This document shows, piece after piece, positions 7,180 to 13,649 of a stretch of 13,780 nt of DNA (its first letter is position 1; each line of letters starts with the position of its first letter). The DNA is taken from assembly GCA_937957805.1 (NCBI GenBank), contig CALFXW010000237.1, forward strand, positions 1-13,780, in the 5' to 3' direction. The notes under the pieces were generated by a model. The model did not search any database. It was not told the DNA's origin and saw only the letters and a program-made list of their open reading frames with translations. The DNA comes from an uncultured Sphingopyxis sp. Lineage in GTDB: Bacteria; Pseudomonadota; Alphaproteobacteria; Sphingomonadales; Sphingomonadaceae. A program made the translations under genes and the position numbers.

Positions 7180-8019
7180 ATGGCAAAAGGAACCGGGGGT
7201 CATATTGTCGGTTGCAACCCATTTTGGGGCGAAGCCGACGGGATTTGGGGTCGCAATTTGTCCATTTCTTCGACTTTGGCAGGTCGCATTGCGCAGATTT
7301 TCGCTGCGACGACTTTGGCCTTGGCCGCACCGGCTTTTGCAACATCGAACGATGGGGCTGCCCCTGTTGACCTTGACCAGCCTGACGTCGTGCTCGACAG
7401 CACCGAAGCGGTCGCCGCTGTGGACGCGGCGGATGCGGCAGCCGCAGCGGTTGTGCGCGTGACGCCCAGCCTGTCGCGCCAGATTGGCGGCGCGGGCGAT
7501 ACCAATTTCCGCAGCCTGTTCAGCGCATGGCAGCAGATGGATGGGCCGGCGGCACAGCCGATCATCATCCCGTCGCGCCGCCCGGTCGACGCGATGAGCC
7601 TGACGTCGCATTTCGGCACGCGCAACGACCCGTTCAACGGTCGCCGCGCCCGCCACAATGGCATCGACATTCCCGGGCCGATTGGCACCCCCATTTACGC
7701 GACCGCCGACGGCACGGTCGGCCGCGCGCAACGGCTCGGCGGCTATGGCAATTATGTTGAGATTGACCATGGCAACGCCATCCAGACGCGCTACGGCCAT
7801 ATGTCGGCGATTGCGGTCGCCCCGGGGCAGAGCGTCCATCGCGGCGACATCATCGGCTATATGGGTTCGACCGGCCGCTCGACCGGCAGCCATTTGCATT
7901 ATGAAGTGCGGATTGCCGGTGCGCCGGTCAACCCCATCCCCTTCGTTGCCGAAAATGGCGTGATGGCCGACGCATCGGGCCACAGCAATGTCGCGCTCGG
8001 TGGGCCGCGCGACCAATAA
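7180..8019 (+). CDS. Exported M23 (LytM-type) peptidoglycan endopeptidase
   Basis: M23 peptidases cut cross-links in peptidoglycan, in the periplasm. From the ATG at 7180 the protein has 279 residues: a short N-terminal stretch, a hydrophobic export segment at about residues 31-48 (ending LALAAPAFA), an Ala/Val/Asp-rich linker, and a C-terminal LytM domain from about residue 140. The zinc and catalytic residues are complete: His159 and Asp163 in RHNGIDIPG, His207 in YGHMS, and His238/His240 in GSHLHYEV, so it should be active rather than a degenerate activator. The start is uncertain. ATG 7180 lacks a Shine-Dalgarno element, GTG 7033 would add 49 unusual residues, and TTG 7258 would give a classic short signal peptide. 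There are no coiled coils of the EnvC kind. Confidence 0.9.
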   Translation: MAKGTGGHIVGCNPFWGEADGIWGRNLSISSTLAGRIAQIFAATTLALAAPAFATSNDGAAPVDLDQPDVVLDSTEAVAAVDAADAAAAAVVRVTPSLSRQIGGAGDTNFRSLFSAWQQMDGPAAQPIIIPSRRPVDAMSLTSHFGTRNDPFNGRRARHNGIDIPGPIGTPIYATADGTVGRAQRLGGYGNYVEIDHGNAIQTRYGHMSAIAVAPGQSVHRGDIIGYMGSTGRSTGSHLHYEVRIAGAPVNPIPFVAENGVMADASGHSNVALGGPRDQ

Positions 8020-8047
8020 TCTTTCACGCATGCGGGGCATCGCCCGC

Positions 8048-8083
8048 TTGTTATAGCGCGCCCGCTGGCCTATTTTACCGCCA
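8048..8083 (+). promoter_or_regulatory. Putative sigma-70 promoter placing the transcript start at the erpA ATG
   Basis: TTGTTA (8048-8053) and TATTTT (8071-8076) are separated by exactly 17 bases, each matching 4 of 6 consensus positions. A start 7 bases after the -10 box would fall on base 8083, the A of the erpA ATG. No Shine-Dalgarno sequence precedes that ATG, which fits a leaderless message. A weak hairpin, GCGGG (8032-8036) with CCCGC (8043-8047), lies just upstream and may end the M23 transcript. Confidence 0.45.
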
Positions 8084-8439
8084 TGCAGCAGAATATCGAC
8101 ACCACAGACGCCCCCATTCTTTCGCCCAGTGCCGCCGCGCGCATCTGCGAAATCGCCAGCCGCAGCGGGAAAGCCGCCGCGCTGCGCATCAGCATTGATG
8201 GTGGCGGCTGTTCGGGCTTTTCCTATCGCTTTGCACTGGCAGAGGGGGCAGAGGCGGTGGCCGATGATGATGTCGTCACCCACCGCGACGGGGCCGATCT
8301 CGTCGTCGATGCCATCAGCCTCGACCTGCTGCGCGGGGCAGAGGTGGATTATGTCGAGGCGCTGGGCGGTTCCGCGTTCAAGGTCAGCAACCCCATCGCC
8401 ACATCGGGCTGCGGTTGCGGGTCGAGCTTTTCGGTCTGA
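8083..8439 (+). CDS. erpA: A-type iron-sulfur cluster carrier/insertion protein (ErpA-like)
   Basis: Proteins of the HesB/IscA/ErpA family carry iron-sulfur clusters from the assembly scaffold to target enzymes. The 118-residue length fits. The three ligand cysteines are at Cys43 (GGGCSGF) and Cys110 and Cys112 (TSGCGCGSSF), the family's C-x(n)-C-G-C pattern. An additional Cys22 is not part of the known site. ErpA is chosen over IscA or SufA because the gene stands alone outside any isc or suf cluster and has the SGCGCGSSF ending. The exact member cannot be proven by eye. No Shine-Dalgarno element precedes the ATG; see the promoter entry. xth begins 12 nt after the stop, suggesting one transcript. 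Confidence 0.9.
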   Translation: MQQNIDTTDAPILSPSAAARICEIASRSGKAAALRISIDGGGCSGFSYRFALAEGAEAVADDDVVTHRDGADLVVDAISLDLLRGAEVDYVEALGGSAFKVSNPIATSGCGCGSSFSV

Positions 8440-8451
8440 TCGGCCCGCTTG

Positions 8452-9225
8452 GTGCGCATCGTCAGTTACAATGTGAACGGCATCCGCGCCCGTTTGCCGC
8501 GCCTTGTCGAATGGCTGGGCGAAACCGCACCCGACATCGTCTGTTTGCAGGAATTGAAATCGGCGGAGGCGGACGTCGCGTCGGCGGACATCGCGGCGGC
8601 GGGCTATGGCATGCTCTGGCACGGGCAAAAGGGGTTTAATGGCGTCGCCATCCTCGCCAAAGGGGCCGAGCCGGTGGAGGTGCAGCGCGGCCTTGCCGGG
8701 GAGGCGGAGGATGAACAGGCCCGCTATCTGGAGGCGGATGTTTTCGGCCTGCGCGTCGCCGCCATCTACCTGCCCAATGGCAACCCGCAACCGGGGCCGA
8801 AATTCGACTATAAATTGCGCTGGATGGCGCGTTTGCGCACTCGCGCACAAGATATTTTGGCCGAAGAAGTCCCGGCCATTTTGGCTGGGGATTATAATGT
8901 AATCCCCCATGATGATGATATTTTCCGCCCCGCCGCGATGGCCGATGATGCGCTGATGCAGCCCCAATCGCGCGCCGCATACCGCCGGATTTTGGGCGAT
9001 GGTTGGGCCGACGCGCTGCGCAGCCGCCACCCGGCGGGCGGCATCTGGACATATTGGGATTATCAGGCGGGCGCATGGCAGCGCGACGCCGGTTTTCGTA
9101 TCGACCATTTGCTCCTTTCGCCCGCGCTGGCGGACAGGCTGCGCGATGCAGGGGTGGATCGCGACCATCGGGCGCGCGAAAAGGCGAGCGACCATGCCCC
9201 GACGTGGGTGGAATTGGCGACCTAG
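8452..9225 (+). CDS. xth: Exodeoxyribonuclease III (AP endonuclease)
   Basis: This is an Xth-family Mg-dependent nuclease of base-excision repair, cutting at abasic sites and degrading 3' ends of duplex DNA. The 257 residues cover the whole endonuclease/exonuclease/phosphatase fold. Visible motifs are RIVSYNVNGIRAR at the N-terminus (Asn7), LQELK with metal ligand Glu34, IYLPNGNPQPGPKFDYK, AGDYNVIPHD with Asp147 and Asn149, FRIDHLLLSP, and the catalytic SDHAP with Asp247-His248. The start is taken as GTG 8452 because it gives the usual MRIVSYN beginning; a TTG one codon upstream is the alternative. Neither has a Shine-Dalgarno element, so translation may be coupled to erpA 12 nt upstream. The TAG stop shares CTAG with the convergent DUF1501 gene. 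Confidence 0.96.
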   Translation: MRIVSYNVNGIRARLPRLVEWLGETAPDIVCLQELKSAEADVASADIAAAGYGMLWHGQKGFNGVAILAKGAEPVEVQRGLAGEAEDEQARYLEADVFGLRVAAIYLPNGNPQPGPKFDYKLRWMARLRTRAQDILAEEVPAILAGDYNVIPHDDDIFRPAAMADDALMQPQSRAAYRRILGDGWADALRSRHPAGGIWTYWDYQAGAWQRDAGFRIDHLLLSPALADRLRDAGVDRDHRAREKASDHAPTWVELAT

Positions 9226-10355
9226 TCCGCCGGGAATAGTCGTGAATAAAGTCGTTGTAAATCAATGTCGTAATGGTGCGACAGCGCGTCGCTGATCAGG
9301 GTTTCGAGCGCGGCTGTCGGCATCAGATCCCGCCCTTGATATAGCGCGCCATTGCCCAGCCCAGGCCAGTCGCCCGTGACGCTGCCGCCGCCTGCCAGAT
9401 TGCCGCCGAGCAGCATGGTGAGCGCGCCGGTGCCATGGTCGGTGCCGCCGGTGCCATTGACCGCAACCGTCCGGCCAAATTCGGTGGCGATGATGACCAA
9501 AGTGTCGCGCCACGCATCGCCCAATCCGCTGTGGAGCGCGCCAATCAGGGCATCGATCCCGCGCAATTGCGCATTGAGCCGGCCCTGCTGGCCGCTATGT
9601 GTATCCCACCCCCCGCTTTCGAGCATGACGATGCGCGCGCCATCCGCCCCGGCCATCAGCGTTGCTGCAAGTTCGCCCAATTGCGCGCCGTTGCGGCCCA
9701 TGTCGCCGCCCAGATCGCCCACCATGGCGCGAGTCTGCATCGCCTCCTCCCACAGGGGGTGGAGCATTGCATCATCGGCGTAGAGCGCGCCGACGCGGGC
9801 CAATAAATCATCGCTCGCCTGTGGCAGGCGGGTCGGCGCATAGCTGGAAACAGGGGCCGCCCCCCGCAAAATCAGCGGCACCGCCTGCGTAATCGCCAGC
9901 GCCGATGCTTCGGGCGCGGGCAGCATCGCGGCGAGCCGGTTCATCCAGCCATCAACATGCGCATAGGGCCGCGCGCCGCCCCCTTCGATCAGATTTTGCC
10001 CGTCAAAATGCGACCGGTCGCGGTATCGGGTTGCCACCGCATGCTGAAAGCGCGCCTGCCGCGCGTCATATAATGCCGCCACATTGGTGAGCGCGCCGTG
10101 GAGGCGGAACATCGAACCGCCGACCAGCGTCCCGCCCGCAACCTCCGCCAATGCGCCGCGTTGGCGCGCAAAATCCGGGTCGCCGACGGGGGCGAGCAGC
10201 GACAATCCATCCGCCGCGCCGCGTTGGAGGATGAAGACAAAGCGCTTGTCGCTCGCCGCGCCGGCGGCAAAGGCGATGCGCGGCACGCTGCCCATCAGGC
10301 CCAGTATCGCGGCGCTGCGCAAAATCTGGCGGCGGTTGGTGGAAAGATTTTGCAT
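9222..10355 (-). CDS. DUF1501 family protein with Tat signal peptide
   Basis: DUF1501 proteins resemble the alkaline phosphatase/sulfatase superfamily; no function is established. The 377-residue protein begins with a twin-arginine signal (TNRRQILRSAA, hydrophobic core, end RIAFA-AG near residue 30), so it should be exported folded, perhaps with metal bound. Family motifs are SHFDGQNLIE (115-124), GGWDTH (248-253), TEFGRT (291-296) and GTDHGTG (304-310), whose Asp, His, Glu and Arg residues suggest a metal site. The DUF1800 stop overlaps ATG 10358 as TAATG. GGAGG (10365-10361) is only 2 nt from that ATG but 5 nt from the next one at 10355, so 10355 is preferred; the difference is one Met. It is the last gene of a three-gene operon. 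Confidence 0.92.
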   Translation of the reverse strand: MQNLSTNRRQILRSAAILGLMGSVPRIAFAAGAASDKRFVFILQRGAADGLSLLAPVGDPDFARQRGALAEVAGGTLVGGSMFRLHGALTNVAALYDARQARFQHAVATRYRDRSHFDGQNLIEGGGARPYAHVDGWMNRLAAMLPAPEASALAITQAVPLILRGAAPVSSYAPTRLPQASDDLLARVGALYADDAMLHPLWEEAMQTRAMVGDLGGDMGRNGAQLGELAATLMAGADGARIVMLESGGWDTHSGQQGRLNAQLRGIDALIGALHSGLGDAWRDTLVIIATEFGRTVAVNGTGGTDHGTGALTMLLGGNLAGGGSVTGDWPGLGNGALYQGRDLMPTAALETLISDALSHHYDIDLQRLYSRLFPAD

Positions 10356-10357
10356 CA

Positions 10358-11839
10358 TTACCTCCGCAAGAAAATCGGGCTGAGGATGGTGAGCGCCATA
10401 CCCTGCTGCGCGCTGTCGGCGCGGGCGATGGCGCTGCTGGTCGCGCCGTCGATGGCGTCGGCCAAAATCTGCGCGGCGCGTGCATTGGGATCGACCCCTG
10501 CGGGCACCAGCGCGCAGAGCCGTTCGGCGGCATCGACCCGATCGGCCAGCGCGGCTGGCCCCGCCCAATTGGCGGCGGCATCGGCAAAACCGGCGGGGGA
10601 GCCGGGCCGCCAGATAGTTTGCCCCAATTGGTCGAACAGGCCGATGTTGAGCCGCATATTGCTATTTTGGCCGATGCCGAGCGCGCGCATCGCCGAAATC
10701 CCCCAATCCCATGGCGTCTTGAACTTGGGCGCGGTCGCTGCCCATGCTTCGGGCGCGGAGGTGAGCGTGCGGGCGAGGGTGGTGAGGTCGCCGCCGCTTG
10801 CCCCAAATGCATCGGCGAGCTTTTGCACCAGCGTCGGCGGCGGGTCATCGGCGACGAAATGCACCGCCAATTTATGCGCAATGTGGCGCGCGGTTGCGGG
10901 GTGGCTGGCCAGATCAGACAGGATTGCATCCGCCTGTGCCGCGCCATTTTGCGCATAAAGCCTGCCCATGATGCGCTGTTCGCCCGGTTGGTGGAGCGCG
11001 TCGATAAAGATGTGGTCGCCCGCAGCGGTTCCGCCCGACAGGCGGCGGGCCGGGCCGCGCGCCAGCCCGGCGACACTATGCCCGGTCAGCGCGCGGGCAA
11101 AGGCGGTGACATCGGCCTGACTATAGCCCGAACGCACGCCCAGCGTGTGCAGTTCCATAATCTCGCGCGCCAGATTTTCATTCAACCCCAATTGGCGGCC
11201 ATTTTGCCGCGCGCGGCTGGCATAGCGCGCCAGCAACGGCGAATCGGGGCCAACCGACTGCGCCTGATCGAGGAATAGCAGCATCGCCGGGTGGAAAACC
11301 GCCGCGCGCAACAGATTCAAAAATGACCCGCGCACATTGGGGCGGATGGCGCGAAATTCAAAATCCCCCGCAAAGGGCAGGCAGGCGATTTTATCGACCG
11401 ACACCGCAAAATGGTTCGACCAGAAATGCACCCAACGTTCCATGAAGGGTGTGTCGCTGTCGAGCGCGGTCTGGACGCGCGCCTGTGCCGCGCCGGCATA
11501 AATATCGCGCAGGACACGGCGCGCCGCGCGTTGTTCGGGAATCGCGGCGGGGCGGGGCGGGGCGGCGGGGGCATCGGCAGCATTGGCGCGCATGGCACCA
11601 TCGTTCGCCATGTCGCCATCGTCCCGGTTACGGCGCTGGGCGCGGCTTTCCTGTTGCAAGTCGCGCAATTGCAGCACCGCATTGGCGAGCTGGCTGCGGC
11701 CGGGCAAATTGGCCAGCGCCGGGGGGGAGGGGTCAAAACCATCCCATTGCGTGGCAAACCAGCGGGTAACATCACCCACGGGGCCATCACCGGGCCGAAG
11801 TCCCAGGCCAAAGCGGTTGGCGGCAAGATATTGGCGCAT
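10358..11839 (-). CDS. DUF1800 family protein
   Basis: DUF1800 proteins are found mostly next to DUF1501 genes, as here; their biochemical role is unknown. The 493-residue protein carries the family blocks: ANRFGLGLRPGD (7-18), MERWVHFWSNHFAVSVDK (133-150), NENLAREIMELHTLGV (220-235) followed by GYSQADVTAFARALTGH (238-254), and HIAHKLAVHFVADDPP (319-334). A polar, low-complexity segment at about 58-105, rich in Gln, Arg, Asp, Ala and Pro, is probably disordered. No N-terminal signal peptide or membrane segment is visible, in contrast to its exported DUF1501 partner. The ATG at 11839 has a GGAGAGG Shine-Dalgarno element. It begins 32 nt after the helix-turn-helix gene and its stop overlaps a DUF1501 start codon, so translation is probably coupled. 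Confidence 0.92.
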   Translation of the reverse strand: MRQYLAANRFGLGLRPGDGPVGDVTRWFATQWDGFDPSPPALANLPGRSQLANAVLQLRDLQQESRAQRRNRDDGDMANDGAMRANAADAPAAPPRPAAIPEQRAARRVLRDIYAGAAQARVQTALDSDTPFMERWVHFWSNHFAVSVDKIACLPFAGDFEFRAIRPNVRGSFLNLLRAAVFHPAMLLFLDQAQSVGPDSPLLARYASRARQNGRQLGLNENLAREIMELHTLGVRSGYSQADVTAFARALTGHSVAGLARGPARRLSGGTAAGDHIFIDALHQPGEQRIMGRLYAQNGAAQADAILSDLASHPATARHIAHKLAVHFVADDPPPTLVQKLADAFGASGGDLTTLARTLTSAPEAWAATAPKFKTPWDWGISAMRALGIGQNSNMRLNIGLFDQLGQTIWRPGSPAGFADAAANWAGPAALADRVDAAERLCALVPAGVDPNARAAQILADAIDGATSSAIARADSAQQGMALTILSPIFLRR

Positions 11840-11871
11840 AACCTCTCCATTCGCAGGTGCGATATGGGTCG

Positions 11872-12828
11872 CTAAGCCGGCATTGTCGCACCATTATCCC
11901 GATATTGCGTCATCGGCGTCGCAGCATTTCTGGCGGCGTTGGCGAGCAGCACGTCGATCATCGAAAATATCATCGGCGGGGTGTCGGCGGGGAAAATGCG
12001 GGTGATCGGCCGGGCGGCGTGGGGCGACATGCGCGGCCCGTCGGCGGCAAAGATGCGCGCGTGGATGGCGGCGATGTCGGCGGGTGACAGCGGTTCTGGC
12101 GCGTCGGTGCGCGCGTCGATGATGTCGCTTTCCCCCTCATCCAACGTGCGCCAATAAGTGGTATAGCCGGGACGGCCGCCGTCAAAGCCCAGCCAGTCGC
12201 CGACCGGCGGCACATTGGTCATCCATTGCTGCGCCCCGTCATCATACCACAAGGCGAAATCATCTGCCGCCAAAGGCTGGGCGGTAGCATTTGCCGCGTC
12301 CCGTGCGGCGTTATATGACAAAGTGGCGGAAATGCGCGCAACTTCACAGGATAAATCCCTATCTGCATGGTCGTTCAACCAGCGGGGCAGCGCGTCGGGC
12401 GCGGCATCATCGGTGAGGGCATGGGCAATAAAATCCCCCCAATGGTTCGCCGCGCGTTGGGCATAGTTGGCGTCCATATCATCCCTATCTAGTCCAGCAT
12501 GTTTTTCCAAATGGGTTAATAGATGGGTGGCGAGCCGTGCATCATGGCGATGGCGGGTGATTTGGGTGCAGTTTTCGTCGATGCGTTCGCGCGTGACGCG
12601 GGTTTCGCTGCCCAATATCGCGCGTTCGATCAATTGGTCGGTCAAAACGTCGCGCGCCAACAATATTGCCGCCGCCCAGCCGAGCCGAAAGGCCGGGTGG
12701 CGGTGCCGCTGGTCATATGCCGCGCGCGGTGACATGCCGACATGGCGCGCCGACTGGCTGACCAGCCCGCTGGCGGCGAGATGTTCGAGAAATTGGCGCA
12801 TCAGCGCCGCTGTCCAATGATAATCCAT
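11872..12828 (-). CDS. Helix-turn-helix protein of unknown function heading the DUF1800-DUF1501 operon
   Basis: I do not recognise the full protein. From the preferred ATG at 12828 it has 318 residues. Residues 5-55 look like a helix-turn-helix: a helical RQFLEHLAASG, then SARHVGMSPRAAYDQRHRHP, similar to domains in terminase small subunits and in uncharacterised sphingomonad proteins. A basic and charged segment follows (ETRVTRERIDEN, ITRHRHDARLA). The middle is acidic and Trp-rich (ALWYDDGAQQW, WLGFDGGRPGYTTYW), and the C-terminus is Pro/Ala-rich. There is no signal peptide. ATG 12828 is preferred over the in-frame ATG 12843 because GGAG (12841-12838) lies 9 nt before it and a putative promoter places the transcript start near 12850. 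It could regulate its own operon; that is inference. Confidence 0.75.
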   Translation of the reverse strand: MDYHWTAALMRQFLEHLAASGLVSQSARHVGMSPRAAYDQRHRHPAFRLGWAAAILLARDVLTDQLIERAILGSETRVTRERIDENCTQITRHRHDARLATHLLTHLEKHAGLDRDDMDANYAQRAANHWGDFIAHALTDDAAPDALPRWLNDHADRDLSCEVARISATLSYNAARDAANATAQPLAADDFALWYDDGAQQWMTNVPPVGDWLGFDGGRPGYTTYWRTLDEGESDIIDARTDAPEPLSPADIAAIHARIFAADGPRMSPHAARPITRIFPADTPPMIFSMIDVLLANAARNAATPMTQYRDNGATMPA

Positions 12829-12852
12829 ATTGGCATGCTCCATCCATATTGG
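12823..12852 (-). repeat. Direct repeat CCAATATGGAT around the start of the helix-turn-helix gene
   Basis: The 11-base sequence CCAATATGGAT (- strand) occurs at 12852-12842 and again at 12833-12823, 19 bp apart. Each copy contains the partial dyad CCA-N3-TGG. One copy covers the predicted transcript start and the other the preferred start codon. The placement suits an autoregulatory operator, but it may also reflect a small duplication. Confidence 0.5.
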
Positions 12853-12856
12853 TAAA

Positions 12857-12886
12857 AATATATGACAATATAGCCAAATAGGTTAA
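12857..12886 (-). promoter_or_regulatory. Putative promoter of the HTH-DUF1800-DUF1501 operon
   Basis: On the - strand TTAACC (12886-12881) and TATATT (12862-12857) are 18 bases apart in an AT-rich stretch unlike its surroundings. The predicted transcript start near 12850 would give a leader of about 20 nt containing GGAG before ATG 12828. A second TATATT at 12872-12867 has no good -35 partner. Confidence 0.4.
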
Positions 12887-12968
12887 TGTAGGACAGGGGA
12901 GGGGGCTATACGGTGCGCCTGCGCAAGTGGGAGCGCGAAATGCTTGACGCCTTGGCGCAGAATATTTT

Positions 12969-12998
12969 CTGGGTCCCCGCTTTCGCGGGGATGACAAT
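12969..12998. repeat. REP-like dispersed hairpin
   Basis: TCCCCGC (12974-12980) and GCGGGGA (12985-12991) form a perfect 7-bp stem around TTTC. With its flanks it reads, on the - strand, TGTCATCCCCGCGAAAGC followed by GGGGACCCAG, the form of a short extragenic repeat common in sphingomonads and other proteobacteria. Its spurious translations (PAKAGTQ, RESGDPE) are typical annotation artefacts. It lies in the intergenic region between the GNAT-like fragment and the helix-turn-helix gene; copy number cannot be judged from one copy. Confidence 0.8.
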
Positions 12999-13079
12999 GG
13001 GGGCGCAAAGAGGATACCCCCTGCATATGCCGGAGCACATCATGCGGCCCAGAAATCCCGGCACGATGTAAAGTCGAGA

Positions 13080-13140
13080 AACGGGGGGGATGAATTGGAT
13101 TGCCCCCATCCCCGGCCGCGGGGGGATGGTTTGCCCCGTT
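13080..13140 (-). terminator. Nested inverted repeat after the GNAT-like gene, possible terminator
   Basis: An outer pair, AACGGGG (13080-13086) and CCCCGTT (13134-13140), encloses an inner pair, CCATCCCC (13106-13113) and GGGGATGG (13122-13129), with the 8-base spacer GGCCGCGG. Both pairs are perfect. The structure begins at the stop codon of the GNAT-like gene and would fold in its transcript. No long U run follows, so it is a weak intrinsic terminator or another extragenic repeat. Confidence 0.45.
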
Positions 13141-13384
13141 AAATCGCCCGTTCGTAGATGCGATACGTCTTGTTGACCACGCCGCCGACCGCTTCGCCAA
13201 CCGATTTCATCGGTTCGTTGCTGGCCAGCACCCAGCCGAAATCACCATGGGTTGCGCCATATTTGGTCACCGCATCGCGGCGGATATATTCGATAAGCAT
13301 GAAGGCAAGCTGGCTCGCCATCCGGCTGCCCTGTAATTTTTTGGCAACCCCCATTAACGGCACGCGCATCAACCGTGGGCGCGG
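13139..13384 (-). CDS. GNAT-like N-acetyltransferase, C-terminal fragment cut at the sequence junction
   Basis: About 77 secure residues remain, starting at RVPLMGVAKKLQGSRMASQL and ending NKTYRIYERAI before the TAA at 13141-13139. The pattern RVPLMGV, a helix with IEYIRRDA, WVLASNEPMKSVGEAVGG and KTYRIYERA matches the C-terminal end of a roughly 400-residue alphaproteobacterial protein often annotated as N-acetyltransferase or, wrongly, dATP pyrophosphohydrolase. Codon use agrees with the rest of the left region. Upstream, the frame runs into Arg/Pro-rich codons and a stop at 13405-13403, where the sequence changes character, so most of the gene is missing. The exact last genuine base is uncertain by about 25 nt. 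Confidence 0.7.
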   Translation of the reverse strand, partial: PRPRLMRVPLMGVAKKLQGSRMASQLAFMLIEYIRRDAVTKYGATHGDFGWVLASNEPMKSVGEAVGGVVNKTYRIYERAI

Positions 13385-13403
13385 GCGGCGCAGCCAGAGC
13401 CTC
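13373..13403. other. Sequence junction: probable chimeric assembly join
   Basis: Left of this interval codon use and gene content are sphingomonad-like; to the right both strands use nearly only G/C-ending codons (all five Glu codons of the + strand frame are GAG). The GNAT-like gene (-) and a membrane protein gene (+) are both broken here. No insertion-sequence end, tRNA or target-site duplication is visible. GC-rich sequence such as GCGCGGGCGGCGC at 13379-13391 could have served as a false overlap. Confidence 0.65.
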
Positions 13404-13649
13404 TACGGCCGCGAGGATCTGGAGCTGCTGCTCGAGAAGACCGTGGGCGAGACGCGCGCGCTCATGCACGTCCCCGCGGGCAACCCCGCGGCTCGCGGCC
13501 TGGACGTGTTCTGGTTCGTCGCGTTCGAGATCGCGGGAGCGGTCGCGGCGACCGTCCAGCTCGCGATCGGCCTGCTCCTGTTGCCGTTCGGCTTGCTCTT
13601 CGCGGCGATGGGCAAGGGCAAACGCAAGCTCAAGCCCGGCGGAGCGTGA
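13374..13649 (+). CDS. C-terminal part of an unrecognised membrane protein, 5' truncated at the junction
   Basis: The frame runs from the junction to a TGA at 13647-13649. Coding character is clear from about codon 10 (LYGREDLELLLEKTVGETRA). A hydrophobic stretch follows, FWFVAFEIAGAVAATV then LAIGLLLLPFGLLFAAMG, enough for one long or two short membrane helices, and it ends in a basic tail (KGKRKLKPGGA). I do not recognise the family. Every Glu is GAG and Lys is mostly AAG, unlike the left region. Its end overlaps the convergent metallophosphoesterase end by 20 nt. Confidence 0.5.
   Translation, partial: RGRGRRSQSLYGREDLELLLEKTVGETRALMHVPAGNPAARGLDVFWFVAFEIAGAVAATVQLAIGLLLLPFGLLFAAMGKGKRKLKPGGA

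Noticed and set aside
7159..9195. A 678-codon open frame on the - strand opposite the M23, erpA and xth genes
   Set aside because: It spans three conserved + strand genes and their spacers; composition is that of a shadow frame.
12883..13200. Small - strand frames containing HPRESGDPE or PAKAGTQ
   Set aside because: These are translations of the REP-like hairpin, a well-known false gene signature.
13373..13403. Integration site of a mobile element at the change in composition
   Set aside because: No tRNA, integrase, transposase, terminal inverted repeat or target duplication is visible on either side, and the other end is outside the window.
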